The notes: generated by a model from the letters alone, not told the origin. Counted from the stretch's first letter, positions 11,219-20,184 are shown. The stretch: DNA of 64,000 bases from Bog-756 sp963812885 (GCA_963812885.1 CAWEWZ010000011.1:372001-436000), one strand, 5' to 3'. Numbers and translations are program-made.

Positions 11219-12190
11219 TCAGCCGCGGGCCTTGATCGCCTCGATCAGCTGGGGCAGCACCTTGTGCACGTCGCCCACGATTCCGAGGTCGGCCACCGAG
11301 AAGATGGGGGCGTCCTGGTCCTTGTTGATGGCCACGATGTTCTTCGAGTTCTTCATCCCCACGAGGTGCTGGGTGGCGCCGGAGATGCCCGAAGCGATGT
11401 AGACGGTGGGCTTCACCGTCTTGCCGGTCTGCCCCACCTGGTGCGAGTAGGGAACCCATCCGGCATCGACGATGGCCCGACTGGCCCCCGCCGCGCCATG
11501 GAGCAGGGTGGCCAGTTCCTCGATGAGTGCGTACTGGTCCTTCTCGCCGAGACCCCGGCCACCGGAGACCACCACGTCGGCCTCGTCGAGTTTGGGCCCG
11601 GTCCGCTCCTCGACGTGGTGGGCCACGATCTTCGCCGCGCCGGTGGCGCCGGTGTCGGGGGCAGGAGTGGCGACCACCGCGGCCGGTGCCCCGCCGGACG
11701 GTTCGGCCGCGAACGACTTGGCCCGGATGACGTAGATGCCCGGGCCGTCGCCGGTGAACCGGGCCGAGACCATCTGGCTGCCCCCGAAGATGGCGTGCTG
11801 GGTGATCAGCCCCCCGTCGCCTTCGGTCAGGTCGACGACGTTGGTCAGGACGGGACGGTCGAGCTTGACCGAGAGGCGGCCGGCGATGTCCCGGCCGTCG
11901 TAGGTGGCCGGGAAGAGGATGGCGTCGGGACCGCCCCCGGCGGAGACGGCGGCGGCGATGGCGGTGGCCACGGGTGCCCCGGGAAGCGAACCGCCGAGGT
12001 CCCCGATGTCGTACACGGTGGTGGCCCCGTACTCCCCGAGCGTGCCGGCCACCGACGCGGTGGTGTCGCCCCAGGCGACGGCCTCCACCGTCCCGGCCAG
12101 GGCACGCGCCTGGGTGAGCAATTCGAGCGAGGTGGTGATGGGGGCCCCGTCCGCCACTTCGGCGAGGACCCAGATCTTGTCGACGGACAT
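11219..12190 (-). CDS. etfA: Electron transfer flavoprotein alpha subunit
   Basis: 323-aa EtfA/FixB, the FAD-binding subunit of the heterodimeric ETF that takes electrons from acyl-CoA and other dehydrogenases to the quinone pool. The C-terminal FAD domain shows YIASGISGATQHLVGMKNS followed by IVAINKDQDAPIF. It follows etfB by 25 bases and is clearly cotranscribed. In this window its likely electron donor is the acyl-CoA dehydrogenase at 49.4-50.6 kb. Confidence 0.97.
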   Translation of the reverse strand: MSVDKIWVLAEVADGAPITTSLELLTQARALAGTVEAVAWGDTTASVAGTLGEYGATTVYDIGDLGGSLPGAPVATAIAAAVSAGGGPDAILFPATYDGRDIAGRLSVKLDRPVLTNVVDLTEGDGGLITQHAIFGGSQMVSARFTGDGPGIYVIRAKSFAAEPSGGAPAAVVATPAPDTGATGAAKIVAHHVEERTGPKLDEADVVVSGGRGLGEKDQYALIEELATLLHGAAGASRAIVDAGWVPYSHQVGQTGKTVKPTVYIASGISGATQHLVGMKNSKNIVAINKDQDAPIFSVADLGIVGDVHKVLPQLIEAIKARG

Positions 12191-12215
12191 GTGTGCTTGT
12201 TCTCCTACCCGATCC

Positions 12216-12992
12216 CTACAGGACCTTCAGTTGCTCGAGGAATTCGATGACCCGCTGGTACCCCTCGCCCTCGTCGACGACGATCTCGCCGGCGGCGCGG
12301 GCCTCGGCCTCGGCCACCTGGGTGATCTCCTGGCGGGCACCGGCCGCGCCGACCTGGCCGTCGAGTCCGAGATCGGCGACGGTCAGCGTCTCCACCGGCT
12401 TCGACTTGGCCGCCATGATCCCCTTGAACGACGGATAGCGGGGCTCGACCACACCGGCCGTCACCGTCACCACCACGGGCAACGGGCTCTCCACTTCGTC
12501 GTAGCCGGCCTCGGTCTGGCGCTCCACCTTGACCGAGTCGCCGGTGACCTCGACCTTCTTGGCGAAGGTCACCGAGGGCAGATCCAGCAGTTCGGCGATC
12601 TGCACCGGGGTGGTCCCGGTGTAGCCGTCGGTGGACTCGGTGGCGGCCAGGATCAGGTCGGGCCCGACGCGCTTGATGGCCGCGGCCAGCACCTTGGCCG
12701 TGCCCAGGGCGTCGGTGCCGGCGAGGGAGTCGTCGCTGACCAGGATGGCCTTGGCCGCCCCCATGGCCAACGCCGTACGCAGGCCTGACGTCTCACCGTT
12801 CGGGGCCATCGAGACCAGGGTCACCTCGCCCCCGCCGGCGGCGTCGGCCAGCTGGAGCGCCATCTCCACGCCATAGGAGTCCGAATCGTCAAGAATGAGC
12901 TTTCCCTCTCGGACAAGGTTCTTTGTCCCTGCATCCAGGGCCGGTGGTGCGGCCGGATCAGGGATCTGTTTCACACAGACAACGACGTTCAT
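12216..12992 (-). CDS. etfB: Electron transfer flavoprotein beta subunit
   Basis: 258-aa EtfB/FixA, partner of EtfA; it binds AMP and shapes the FAD site. Starts MNVVVCVKQIPDPAAPP, with the family pattern LDDSDSYGVEMALQLAD and the recognition-loop region around ESTDGYTGTTPVQIAELLDLP. ATG at 12992. It is the first gene of the etfBA unit, with about 190 bases of leader before the convergently placed phosphodiesterase gene end. Confidence 0.97.
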   Translation of the reverse strand: MNVVVCVKQIPDPAAPPALDAGTKNLVREGKLILDDSDSYGVEMALQLADAAGGGEVTLVSMAPNGETSGLRTALAMGAAKAILVSDDSLAGTDALGTAKVLAAAIKRVGPDLILAATESTDGYTGTTPVQIAELLDLPSVTFAKKVEVTGDSVKVERQTEAGYDEVESPLPVVVTVTAGVVEPRYPSFKGIMAAKSKPVETLTVADLGLDGQVGAAGARQEITQVAEAEARAAGEIVVDEGEGYQRVIEFLEQLKVL

Positions 12993-13153
12993 GGGCGTGC
13001 ATTGTTGTTGAAAACCGCCCCTTCGACCAATCGGGCCGCGATCCCAGGTCAGAACCCCGGGGGGCCGAGGTGTCGGCAACGGGTCGGACAGGGGTCCGAT
13101 GGACTTCGGCCGCCGGCCCCAGCCCCCCGGATTCGAGGCCTCAGCGGACGCCG

Positions 13154-13200
13154 CGTGCGCAGTCAGGGCCGGAGCGTGCGCAGTCAGGGCCGGAGCGTGC
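13154..13200. repeat. 21-base tandem duplication at a gene 3' end
   Basis: The unit CGTGCGCAGTCAGGGCCGGAG occurs at 13154-13174 and again, identical, at 13175-13195, followed by the first five bases of a third copy. It covers the stop codon and last codons of the minus-strand phosphodiesterase gene, so a second copy of that ending lies just beyond the real stop. Confidence 0.95.
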
Positions 13201-13882
13201 CGAGAGCCAGGCCCACGTCGTCGGTGATGACGGTGTCCACGCCGGCCCGGCCGGCGGCCTCCAGCGCGGACCGGTCGTTGACCGTCCAGGCGGCGACGGA
13301 CAGACCGGCACCGTGGGCCTGGTCGATCAGCGACTCCGTCACCAGGTCGATGTGGGGGTGGACGGCGCGGCAGCCGCGGGCGACGGCGGCGGTGACGGCC
13401 TCCTGCGGGTCGAACCACGGGGCCAGGAGCAGCCCGGTGGCCAGATCCGGTTGGGCGTCGACCACCGCCTCGAGCGTGTCCGGCCAGAAGGACGAGACCA
13501 CCACGCTCGATTCCCAGCCGCTGGCCACCACCAGCTCGGCCACCTCACGGGCCACCAGATCGGCGGGATCGAATCCCGGTTCGCCGGGGAGGTTCTTGAT
13601 CTCGATGTTGAGGGCGAGGCCCCGGCACACGTCGAGGACCTCGGAGAGCAGCGGGACGTAGGACGGGAGATCGACGGCGGCCAGCCCGCTGACCGTGCCG
13701 ATGCCCTCGACGACCGGATCGTGGTGGACGGCCAGTCCCCCGTCCGAGGTCATCCGGACGTCCAGCTCCACCCCGTCGGCCCCCAGGTCACGGGCCCGGA
13801 GGAAGGCGTCGAGGGTGTTCTCGCGGATTCCCACCTCCGGATCGGGGCTCCCCCGGTGGGCCTGAATCGCCGTCGCTGCCAT
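13184..13882 (-). CDS. Glycerophosphodiester phosphodiesterase (GDPD) family protein
   Basis: 232-aa TIM-barrel phosphodiesterase that hydrolyses glycerophosphodiesters to glycerol-3-phosphate and an alcohol. The catalytic HRG lies at residues 8-10, followed by ENT and the metal-site motif GVELDVRMTSDGGLAVHHD. No signal peptide, so it is probably cytosolic. I start at the ATG at 13882, which has GGAGGG upstream; the open frame continues to 14020, but that part holds the whiB promoter region. Its 3' end is duplicated in a 21-base tandem repeat. Confidence 0.93.
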   Translation of the reverse strand: MAATAIQAHRGSPDPEVGIRENTLDAFLRARDLGADGVELDVRMTSDGGLAVHHDPVVEGIGTVSGLAAVDLPSYVPLLSEVLDVCRGLALNIEIKNLPGEPGFDPADLVAREVAELVVASGWESSVVVSSFWPDTLEAVVDAQPDLATGLLLAPWFDPQEAVTAAVARGCRAVHPHIDLVTESLIDQAHGAGLSVAAWTVNDRSALEAAGRAGVDTVITDDVGLALGTLRP

Positions 13883-13961
13883 CGTTGCCACGCCCTCCGT
13901 GCCGATCCCCGTCCGGCCCATGGAACCGCCTAAAAGGGCATGCGCCAGGCACCAAAACTGC

Positions 13962-13990
13962 TTGCAACCGTGGGTGCGCCTGATTACTCT
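13962..13990 (+). promoter_or_regulatory. Probable sigma-70-type promoter of whiB
   Basis: TTGCAA at 13962-13967 and TACTCT at 13985-13990 are separated by exactly 17 bases, a good match to a housekeeping promoter. Transcription would start near 13997, giving a leader of about 90 bases to the whiB GTG, with the CRP-type palindrome inside that leader. Confidence 0.6.
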
Positions 13991-14035
13991 AGTGAACGAA
14001 CCCTGAACGGCCGGTGACATGTTGGCGCCGAGCTA

Positions 14036-14051
14036 TGTGAAACAGATCACA
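14036..14051 (+). promoter_or_regulatory. CRP-type operator upstream of whiB
   Basis: TGTGAAACAGATCACA is a perfect TGTGA-N6-TCACA palindrome, the CRP/FNR-family half-site arrangement. It sits 36 bases before the whiB start codon. In Mycobacterium tuberculosis the CRP protein Rv3676 controls whiB1 through sites of this type. Confidence 0.7.
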
Positions 14052-14087
14052 AACGGGAATTTCGGGAACGGGAGCGGAGGAAGCAAC

Positions 14088-14378
14088 GTGGCCCTCATGT
14101 GGAACCGCACGGTCGAGTGGGACGACAACGACTGGAGGCAGTTGGCCGCCTGTCGCAGCACCGAGCCCGATCTCTTCTTCCCCATCGGGACGACCGGCCC
14201 GGCTATCGACCAGATCGAGGCGGCCAAGCGGGTGTGCAGGGGATGCGACGCCATGGAGCCGTGTCTCGACTTCGCACTGGCCACCAATCAGGAGTCGGGC
14301 GTCTGGGGTGGGACCTCGGAAGAAGAGCGCCGCAAGCTGCGGAAGGTCTGGCTGGCCGCCCGCCGCCGGGCCTCCTGA
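14088..14378 (+). CDS. WhiB-family iron-sulfur transcriptional regulator (WhiB1-like)
   Basis: 96-aa Wbl protein with the four cluster ligands C22, C50, C53 and C59 (CX2CX5C after an upstream Cys) and the GVWGG turn, followed by a basic tail RRKLRKVWLAARRRAS for DNA or sigma-factor contact. The GTG at 14088 is preceded by GGAGGAAG; an in-frame ATG at 14019 lacks such a site. Its neighbour on the other strand is a PdtaS-type kinase, the same pairing as whiB1 and Rv3220c in mycobacteria, which supports a WhiB1-type identity. The 4Fe-4S cluster would sense NO or oxygen. Confidence 0.92.
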   Translation: MALMWNRTVEWDDNDWRQLAACRSTEPDLFFPIGTTGPAIDQIEAAKRVCRGCDAMEPCLDFALATNQESGVWGGTSEEERRKLRKVWLAARRRAS

Positions 14379-14458
14379 ATCTCGCCCGCGCCGTCTGAAC
14401 CCTTCCCGCCGCTGGGCCACCTGAATCTCGCCCGTCGCCGTCGGGCTGCCCCGGCGTC

Positions 14459-16021
14459 CTAGAGCCCGGCCCGCAGGACCTCGGTGGCCAGGAGCTCGAT
14501 GGTCACCACCGTTCCCGACTCCCCCGGCCGGATGTCACCGCGGTTGCGCATGGTGATGGTCCCGTCGAGCTGGCTGCGGACCAGGTCGCGCACGATGGAC
14601 AGGCCGAGACTCTCGGAGGCGTCGATGTCGAAGCCGGCGGCGAGGCCCGCTCCGTCGTCGATGACCTCGAGGGTCAGGTTGTCGAGATCGTTGGCCAGAT
14701 GGACCTGGATGTGTCCGACCGGCTGAGCCGGAGCCGGTTTGCCGCCGGACGTCCCTGCCGGATCCTCCCCGTCCTCACCCTCGGAGTCGGGGTCGGGAAA
14801 GGCGTGCTCGACCGCGTTCTGCAACAGCTCGGCCAGGACGACGGCCAGCGGCGTGGCCACGTCGGCGGGAACCTCCCCGAGTCCTCCGACGACCTCGAAG
14901 GTCACCGGACGTGACTGGACCACCGAGTCCTCGGCCATCCTGATCAGCGAGGTCACGATCTCCTCGAACGGCACCTGGTCGCCCGGGTCGCGGGAGAGGA
15001 TCTCGTGCACGATGGCGATCGACCGCACCCGGCGCTCCGCCTCGAACAGCGCCACCCTCCCGCCGCCCGGAGGCAGTCGACGCGCCTGGAGCCGCAACAG
15101 GGCCGAGATGGTCTGGAGGTTGTTCTTGACCCGGTGGTGCACCTCCCGGATGGCCGCATCCTTGGACAGGAGCAGGCGGTCGAGTCGGCGGACGTCGGTC
15201 ACGTCCCGCATGAGGACCAGGCAGCCGGTCACCACGTCGTCGGCCACCATGGGGATGCAGTGCAGGAGCACCGTCACGTCGGGACGTCGCTCCACCTCCT
15301 CGACCACCGGCAGGGCCGAGGCCAACGCCCATTCGATGGCGGACTCCTCGATACCCAGGTCGGTGAGGCGCCTGCCCTCGACCTGCGAGTACATCCCCAT
15401 GCGGTGGAGTGCGTTGGTGGCGTTGGGCGAGGCGTAGCGCACCCGGCCCTCCTCGTCGACCAGCACGACCCCGTCACCCACCCTCGGGGCCTCCTCGGTG
15501 GCCACCTCCTCGCTCGGGAACGGGAAGGTCGACTCGGCCAGCATGATGGCGAAGCGTTCGAACAGATCCCGGTAGGTGCGCTCGAGGTGGCCCGGGCGCC
15601 GTCCGGCGCCGGCCGACAGTCGGACCAGCACGGCCACGATGGTCCCCTGGCAGCGGACCGGGATGCAGTGGATCCGCACCGGCTCGTCGTCGGGCTCGAG
15701 CACGAGCTCACCCCTGGTCACCTCCCCCGACTCGATGGCCAGGACGGCCTCGGGCCACTGACCGGTCCAGGCCGTCTCCCCGACCAGGTCGTGCTGGACG
15801 ACGGTGGCGCTGTTGGAGGGTCGCATCTGGCCGAGGACGACCAGCTCCATCTTCTCCTCGTCGTGGGTCCGGGCCTCGGGCGCCACCGGGGCCAGCAGGA
15901 CGAGGTCCGAGAAGGACAGATCGGCCAGGATCCCCCAGGTCCCGAGCAGGCGCTGGAGGTGGCCCAGCTGCACGTCGTCCAGGTCGGTGCGTTCGAAGGC
16001 CAGTTCGGCGGGGGTGGCCAT
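14459..16021 (-). CDS. pdtaS: PdtaS-type sensor histidine kinase
   Basis: 520-aa soluble sensor kinase. Domains in order: an N-terminal GAF-like domain (about 1-150), a PAS domain (about 170-290, DGVVLVDEEGRVRYASPNA), a HisKA_2 dimerisation domain with the phosphorylated histidine in EVHHRVKNNLQTISALLRLQ, and an HWE/HATPase domain (LAELLQNAVEHAF, DDGAG, LGLSIVRDL). In Mycobacterium PdtaS phosphorylates the ANTAR-type antiterminator PdtaR; no PdtaR is present here. No transmembrane helices. It is convergent with whiB. Confidence 0.9.
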   Translation of the reverse strand: MATPAELAFERTDLDDVQLGHLQRLLGTWGILADLSFSDLVLLAPVAPEARTHDEEKMELVVLGQMRPSNSATVVQHDLVGETAWTGQWPEAVLAIESGEVTRGELVLEPDDEPVRIHCIPVRCQGTIVAVLVRLSAGAGRRPGHLERTYRDLFERFAIMLAESTFPFPSEEVATEEAPRVGDGVVLVDEEGRVRYASPNATNALHRMGMYSQVEGRRLTDLGIEESAIEWALASALPVVEEVERRPDVTVLLHCIPMVADDVVTGCLVLMRDVTDVRRLDRLLLSKDAAIREVHHRVKNNLQTISALLRLQARRLPPGGGRVALFEAERRVRSIAIVHEILSRDPGDQVPFEEIVTSLIRMAEDSVVQSRPVTFEVVGGLGEVPADVATPLAVVLAELLQNAVEHAFPDPDSEGEDGEDPAGTSGGKPAPAQPVGHIQVHLANDLDNLTLEVIDDGAGLAAGFDIDASESLGLSIVRDLVRSQLDGTITMRNRGDIRPGESGTVVTIELLATEVLRAGL

Positions 16022-16024
16022 CGG

Positions 16025-16909
16025 TCAGCCCTCGTCCAGCCCCGCCACGGGGACGTCGTAGGGGCGTCGGCTCCGGAACCCCTGCAACCGGTCGACCCCG
16101 GCCCCGAGGAGGAGGTCCCGCAGGTCCCCGGCCCGATCGGCCACGTCGGGCAGGGCGTGGGCGTCCGACGCCGTGGTCAGGGGAACGCCCCGCTCCACGA
16201 ACCGCTTGAGCAGCGGCGGCGCCGGGTACTCCTCACCCACCGGCTTCCTCCAGCCCGCCGAGGACAGCTCCGCCGCCATCCCCGACCGCACCGCCGCCTC
16301 GGTGATCCGGTCGTAGAACTCGTCGGGCACCTCGGGCACCAGCCCGGCGATCTTGACCAGGTCAGGATGGGCGAAGACATCGCAGACCCCGGACTCCCCC
16401 AGTTCCTCCATGGCCCGGGTGTACTCGTCCCACACGGCGTCGATGTCGCGGACCTCCCACTCGGCCATGACCACCGGGTCGTTCAGGACGTCGAACCGCC
16501 AGGCCCCCAGCCAGTGCACCGACCCGAGCAGGACGTCGAAGGGGTAGCCGGCCAGCAGCCCGGCCACCTGGTCCATCCGGTCCTGGTAGAAGTCGACCTC
16601 GAGTCCGAGCACGACCGGGAGCCCTTCGGCCTTCACCGCCTCGACCACCTCCACATAGGCGTCGAGGTCCACCCGGGCGTGGTGGTCCCAGTACGCGGCC
16701 ATGCCCGGCCGCAGGTCGTCGCCGGGGAGGTCGTCCCAGAACCCGCCGAGCAGGTCCTTGGCCTGGGTGAACCGGAAGAGATGCTCGGTGACGGCGATCT
16801 CGGAGACCCCGGCCTTCGCCGCGTGGTCGCAGTACGCCGCCACCTGTTCGACGGTGGTCTCGGCGTCGCTCTGGGAATGGGGCCAGAGATGGAGGTGGTA
16901 GTCCAGCAC
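16025..16909 (-). CDS. PHP-domain phosphoesterase, histidinol-phosphatase-like
   Basis: 294-aa metal-dependent PHP hydrolase. Conserved metal-ligand blocks are DYHLHLW at the start, TEHLFRF, GLEVDFY, GSVHWLG, FAHPDLVKI and TASDAHALP. This set matches the histidinol-phosphatase/HisK-like PHP group, but no his genes are near, so the substrate is open. The first usable start is the GTG at 16909, 17 bases after the methyltransferase stop. The next gene on the same strand (pdtaS) starts within 4 bases of its stop, so the two may be coupled. Confidence 0.87.
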   Translation of the reverse strand: MLDYHLHLWPHSQSDAETTVEQVAAYCDHAAKAGVSEIAVTEHLFRFTQAKDLLGGFWDDLPGDDLRPGMAAYWDHHARVDLDAYVEVVEAVKAEGLPVVLGLEVDFYQDRMDQVAGLLAGYPFDVLLGSVHWLGAWRFDVLNDPVVMAEWEVRDIDAVWDEYTRAMEELGESGVCDVFAHPDLVKIAGLVPEVPDEFYDRITEAAVRSGMAAELSSAGWRKPVGEEYPAPPLLKRFVERGVPLTTASDAHALPDVADRAGDLRDLLLGAGVDRLQGFRSRRPYDVPVAGLDEG

Positions 16910-16925
16910 GGACGGGACCGCCGCG

Positions 16926-17570
16926 TTACCCGGCCGGCCGGATGAGGGTGACCCCGTCCCGGACGGTGGTCTGGACCACCACCACCCTCGGGTCGACGGC
17001 CAGGGCATCGTTGAACCGGCGGAGGGCGACGGTGTCCTCACTGCGGTCGGCGGGGTCGAGGATCCGTCCGCTCCACAGTGTGTTGTCGGCCGCGATCAGG
17101 CCCCGGGGGGACAGCTTGGGCAGCACCGCCTCGAAGTAGTCGGGATAGGCCGCCTTGTCGGCGTCGATGAAGACCAGGTCGAACGGGCCGTCCAGGGTGG
17201 CGATGGTTTCGATGGCCGGCCCGACCACCACGTCGATGCTGTCGGCATAGGGGCTGGCGGCGATGTGGCGACGCGCGAATTCGGCGTGGACGGGAGAGAT
17301 CTCGCAGCTGGTGATGCGCCCGCCCGGCGCCAGTCCGGCGGCCATCGACAGGGCCGAATACCCGCCGAACGTCCCGATCTCGAGAACCGAGCGGGCCCCG
17401 AGGGCGAAGGTGAGCATCTCGAGGTACCGGCCCTCGAGCCGGCCGACCATCATCCCCGGGAACTCCAGCGTGGCCGTCAGGTCGGCGGCCAACGCCTCGA
17501 GGAACTCCGGAGGCGCGGTGGTGTGCTCGGTGGCGTACCGCTCGAGCTCGGGGTCAACGATGTCGGTCAT
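16926..17570 (-). CDS. Class I SAM-dependent O-methyltransferase (catechol OMT-like)
   Basis: 214-aa methyltransferase of the O-methyltransferase family 3 (caffeoyl-CoA/catechol type). SAM motif I is VLEIGTFGGYSALSMA (about residues 62-77), the acidic residue after strand 2 is in ITSCEISPVH, and the metal-binding region is LVFIDADKAAYPDYF, followed by IAADNTLWSG. No membrane segment or signal. It is the upstream partner of the PHP gene. The methyl acceptor is unknown. Confidence 0.92.
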   Translation of the reverse strand: MTDIVDPELERYATEHTTAPPEFLEALAADLTATLEFPGMMVGRLEGRYLEMLTFALGARSVLEIGTFGGYSALSMAAGLAPGGRITSCEISPVHAEFARRHIAASPYADSIDVVVGPAIETIATLDGPFDLVFIDADKAAYPDYFEAVLPKLSPRGLIAADNTLWSGRILDPADRSEDTVALRRFNDALAVDPRVVVVQTTVRDGVTLIRPAG

Positions 17571-17594
17571 GGTTGCATCGTAAGGCAGGCGGGG

Positions 17595-18826
17595 TCACTC
17601 CCAGATCTGTTCGCCGAGCCGAACCAGGCCGGCCAGGTCGTACAGATCGGTGTCGAAGAACGGCACGGTGGCCAGGACGTCGGGGATCACCGAGAGCAGG
17701 GCCCGCTCCTCCATCTCCCGGAGGGCGACCACCTGGAAGTTGAGATAGCTGTCGGCCACCTCGGTGAGCACCCGGGCGATCTGATCGGTGTCGCCGAGGC
17801 TCGCATCGACGGCGGCCAGCCCCGGGGAGAGGTCGTCGGCCAGGGTGTGGGCCCCTTCCTTGATGGTGGCGGCGAGGGCGGCACCGTCGGAGCCCCGGAG
17901 GTAGAGCGGGAGCACCTTGTTCAGCACGATGGCCCCGAGGTGGAGGTGGCGGGAGGTGAGTTGGTCGGCGAAGTACTCCGCCTCGCGGAGCGGGCACCGC
18001 CTCGAGCGTCGAGACGACGATGAAGGTAGTCCGGCGGTCGGCCAGCAGCCGGCCCACCGATTCGGACCGTTCGACGAACCCGTTGTGCATGGTCTGGAAG
18101 AGCACGAAGAACTCGGAGATGTCGGCGAGGAATTCCGTTCCCGAGGATCCGGTCGGCGATCTGGTAGAAGGGCTTGGTGGCCACGTTGACCAAGCGCGAC
18201 CGGTAGGGGACGATCAGCCAACGGAGCAGTCGCGACGAGAAGAAGTCAGCCATCCGTTGCGGGGCGTCGAGGAAGTCGAGGGCGTTCCTGGTCGGCGGGG
18301 TGTCGACCACGATGAGGTCGTAGTCGCTCTCGGAATGGATCTCGTAGAGGCGCTCCATGGCGATGTAGTCGTGGCTCTGGACGAACCGGCCGGCGATGTT
18401 CTGGTAGAGCGGGTTGGCCAGGATCTCGTCCCGGGTCTGCTTGTCCGGCGCGTGCCGTTTGATCAGCGCGTCCCACGACTCCCTGGTGTCGAGCATGGCC
18501 GCCCACAGCTGTCCCCGAGGCTTGATCCCCGCGGCCCGGAAGGCCTCGTCGGGGACCCGGTGCTCGGTATTGCCGATGCCGTCGAGGCCCAGTGCGTCGG
18601 CCAGTCGTTTGGCCGGGTCGACGGTGAGGACGAGCACCTTGCTGCCGTGGCGCAGGGCGGCCATGACCGCGGCGGCGGCGGCGGTGGTCGTCTTGCCCAC
18701 CCCTCCCGGGCCGCAGGCGATGACGATCTCCTTGGCGGCCAGCAGCCCGTCGATCGAACTGGCCGTCCCCGGCGGGGTCTTCGATCCCTTCCTCCGGTCC
18801 CCCCGTTCGGTCCGGGCCGCCGCCAT
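17595..18826 (-). CDS. ArsA/Get3-like ATPase, second of a tandem pair (two frameshifts)
   Basis: About 409 aa after correction. It has the deviant Walker A IACGPGGVGKTTTAAA, a switch-type LTVDPAKRLADALGL, and DLIVVDTPPTRNALDFLD. This matches the actinobacterial Get3-like ATPases (Rv3679/Rv3680 in M. tuberculosis). Its ATG overlaps the upstream ATPase stop by one base (TGATG), so the two are coupled and likely form a heteromer. An extra G near 18141 (GGGAACGG) and an extra C near 18000 (GTGCCCGC) break the frame. The three segments join smoothly once these are removed, for example as ILGTEFLADISEFF and EAVPLREAEYF. Confidence 0.87.
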
Positions 18827-19773
18827 CAGTAGCCGAGCTCCTCGCCGAGCGACGCCGCCACCTGACGGGTGGTCCGGAGTCCGTGGGAACGGGTGAACAG
18901 GTAGGGCAGATAGAGCATGGGCACCGATTCGTCGATGCTGCGACGGAGCCGGTCGAGATGGGTCGATCGGGTGCGCCGCATGGTCACGGCCAGGCGGGCC
19001 GCCTCGAGCAGCGGTTCGGCGTCCCCGCCCACCAGCTCGTTCAACTGCGCCGAAGGGCCCGGCGACGCCAAGGCGTCGAACACCTCCTCTTCCTGGCGGC
19101 CGAAGAGCTCGGGGAGGACCCGGTTGACCACCACCGCCGACAGCTTCACCGTGGTCTCGTTCTTCACCCGCTCGGCCAGCTCGATGGTCTCGCTCACCGG
19201 CATCTCCTCGGGCGTGCACACGGCGACCAGGCCGGTGGTCAGCGGATCCGAGAGGATGTCGAGCAGCCAGTCGGTTTGGGAGCGGATGCTTCCCACCTTG
19301 ACCAGGTTGTTGATGGCCTGGGGGGCGGCCAGCAGACCGATGATGTGGCCGGAGGCCGGTGCGTCCACCACCACCAGGTCGTAGTTGCGCTCGCGCACCT
19401 CGTAGACGGGCTTGCCCACGGTGAGGATCTCGCGCACCCCGGGCGCCGCCGTGGCCACGAAGTCGAAGGCCTTGGCCAGCGGCCCGATGCGGCCGACGAC
19501 CGGGATGCGCAACTGCAGCTTGAGGTACTCGCGCAGCGACGCCTCGGTGTCCATCGTCATGGCGAACAGGCCGGGCAGGATCTCCTTCTCGTTGAACCCG
19601 GTGGGCGGGGCCTCGTAGAAGCCGGCCACGTCGCCCTTGGCATCCACCTCGCAGATGAGGACCCGCTTCCCGCGCTGGGAGGCCAACAGGGCCAGGGCCG
19701 AGGCCACCGTGGTCTTGCCGACGCCACCCTTGCCGGTCACGAAGACCAGCTTGAGATCGAGGAGCGAGTTCAT
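18826..19773 (-). CDS. ArsA/Get3-like ATPase, first of a tandem pair
   Basis: 315-aa P-loop ATPase with FVTGKGGVGKTTVASALALLA near the N-terminus, an ICEVDAKGD switch block and LVVVDAPASGH. It lacks arsenite-binding cysteine motifs, so it is not an arsenical pump subunit. In M. tuberculosis the equivalent pair Rv3679-Rv3680 forms a heterocomplex related to eukaryotic Get3. It follows the DUF3107 gene by about 60 bases on the same strand, and its stop overlaps the next ATPase start. Confidence 0.92.
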   Translation of the reverse strand: MNSLLDLKLVFVTGKGGVGKTTVASALALLASQRGKRVLICEVDAKGDVAGFYEAPPTGFNEKEILPGLFAMTMDTEASLREYLKLQLRIPVVGRIGPLAKAFDFVATAAPGVREILTVGKPVYEVRERNYDLVVVDAPASGHIIGLLAAPQAINNLVKVGSIRSQTDWLLDILSDPLTTGLVAVCTPEEMPVSETIELAERVKNETTVKLSAVVVNRVLPELFGRQEEEVFDALASPGPSAQLNELVGGDAEPLLEAARLAVTMRRTRSTHLDRLRRSIDESVPMLYLPYLFTRSHGLRTTRQVAASLGEELGY

Positions 19774-19836
19774 CCGACCCGGGGAGGCGGCCCGGCGTTC
19801 AGAGCCCCGACCTGGTGGGAGGCGGGGCGCAAGGAA

Positions 19837-20073
19837 TCAGGAGATCCCGAAGCCGACCCGGCGATCGGAGCTCGGCGGGTCCAGCTCGACATAGGCCACC
19901 TTGGCCACGGGCACGCCCACCTGGCGGCCCTTCCGGTCGGTCAGCCAGAGGATGGTCCCGTCCTCGGCCAGTGCGGCCTCGATGTCGGCCAGGACCTTGT
20001 CGCGGTCGGCGTCGTCGGGCAACTCGATGTCGAGCTCCTTCATCGACTGCACGATTCCGATACGCACGTCCAC
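19837..20073 (-). CDS. DUF3107 family protein
   Basis: 78-aa actinobacterial protein of unknown function. It opens MDVRIGIVQSMKELDIELPDD and contains a conserved KVAYVELDPP followed by a short variable end. GTG start at 20073 with GAGGAG upstream. It lies ahead of the two Get3-like ATPases on the same strand and could be cotranscribed with them. Nothing in the sequence suggests a catalytic site; small size and charge suggest an adaptor or binding protein. Confidence 0.88.
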   Translation of the reverse strand: MDVRIGIVQSMKELDIELPDDADRDKVLADIEAALAEDGTILWLTDRKGRQVGVPVAKVAYVELDPPSSDRRVGFGIS

Positions 20074-20184
20074 CTGGCACGCTCCTCTCGACGGGGCTCC
20101 GGCAGGCTGCCGGCTGCCGGGTGACATCGACGATACAAGGTCCGAGGCGCCCGACGGTCACAGCCATGGTGCACACTGATCAGT

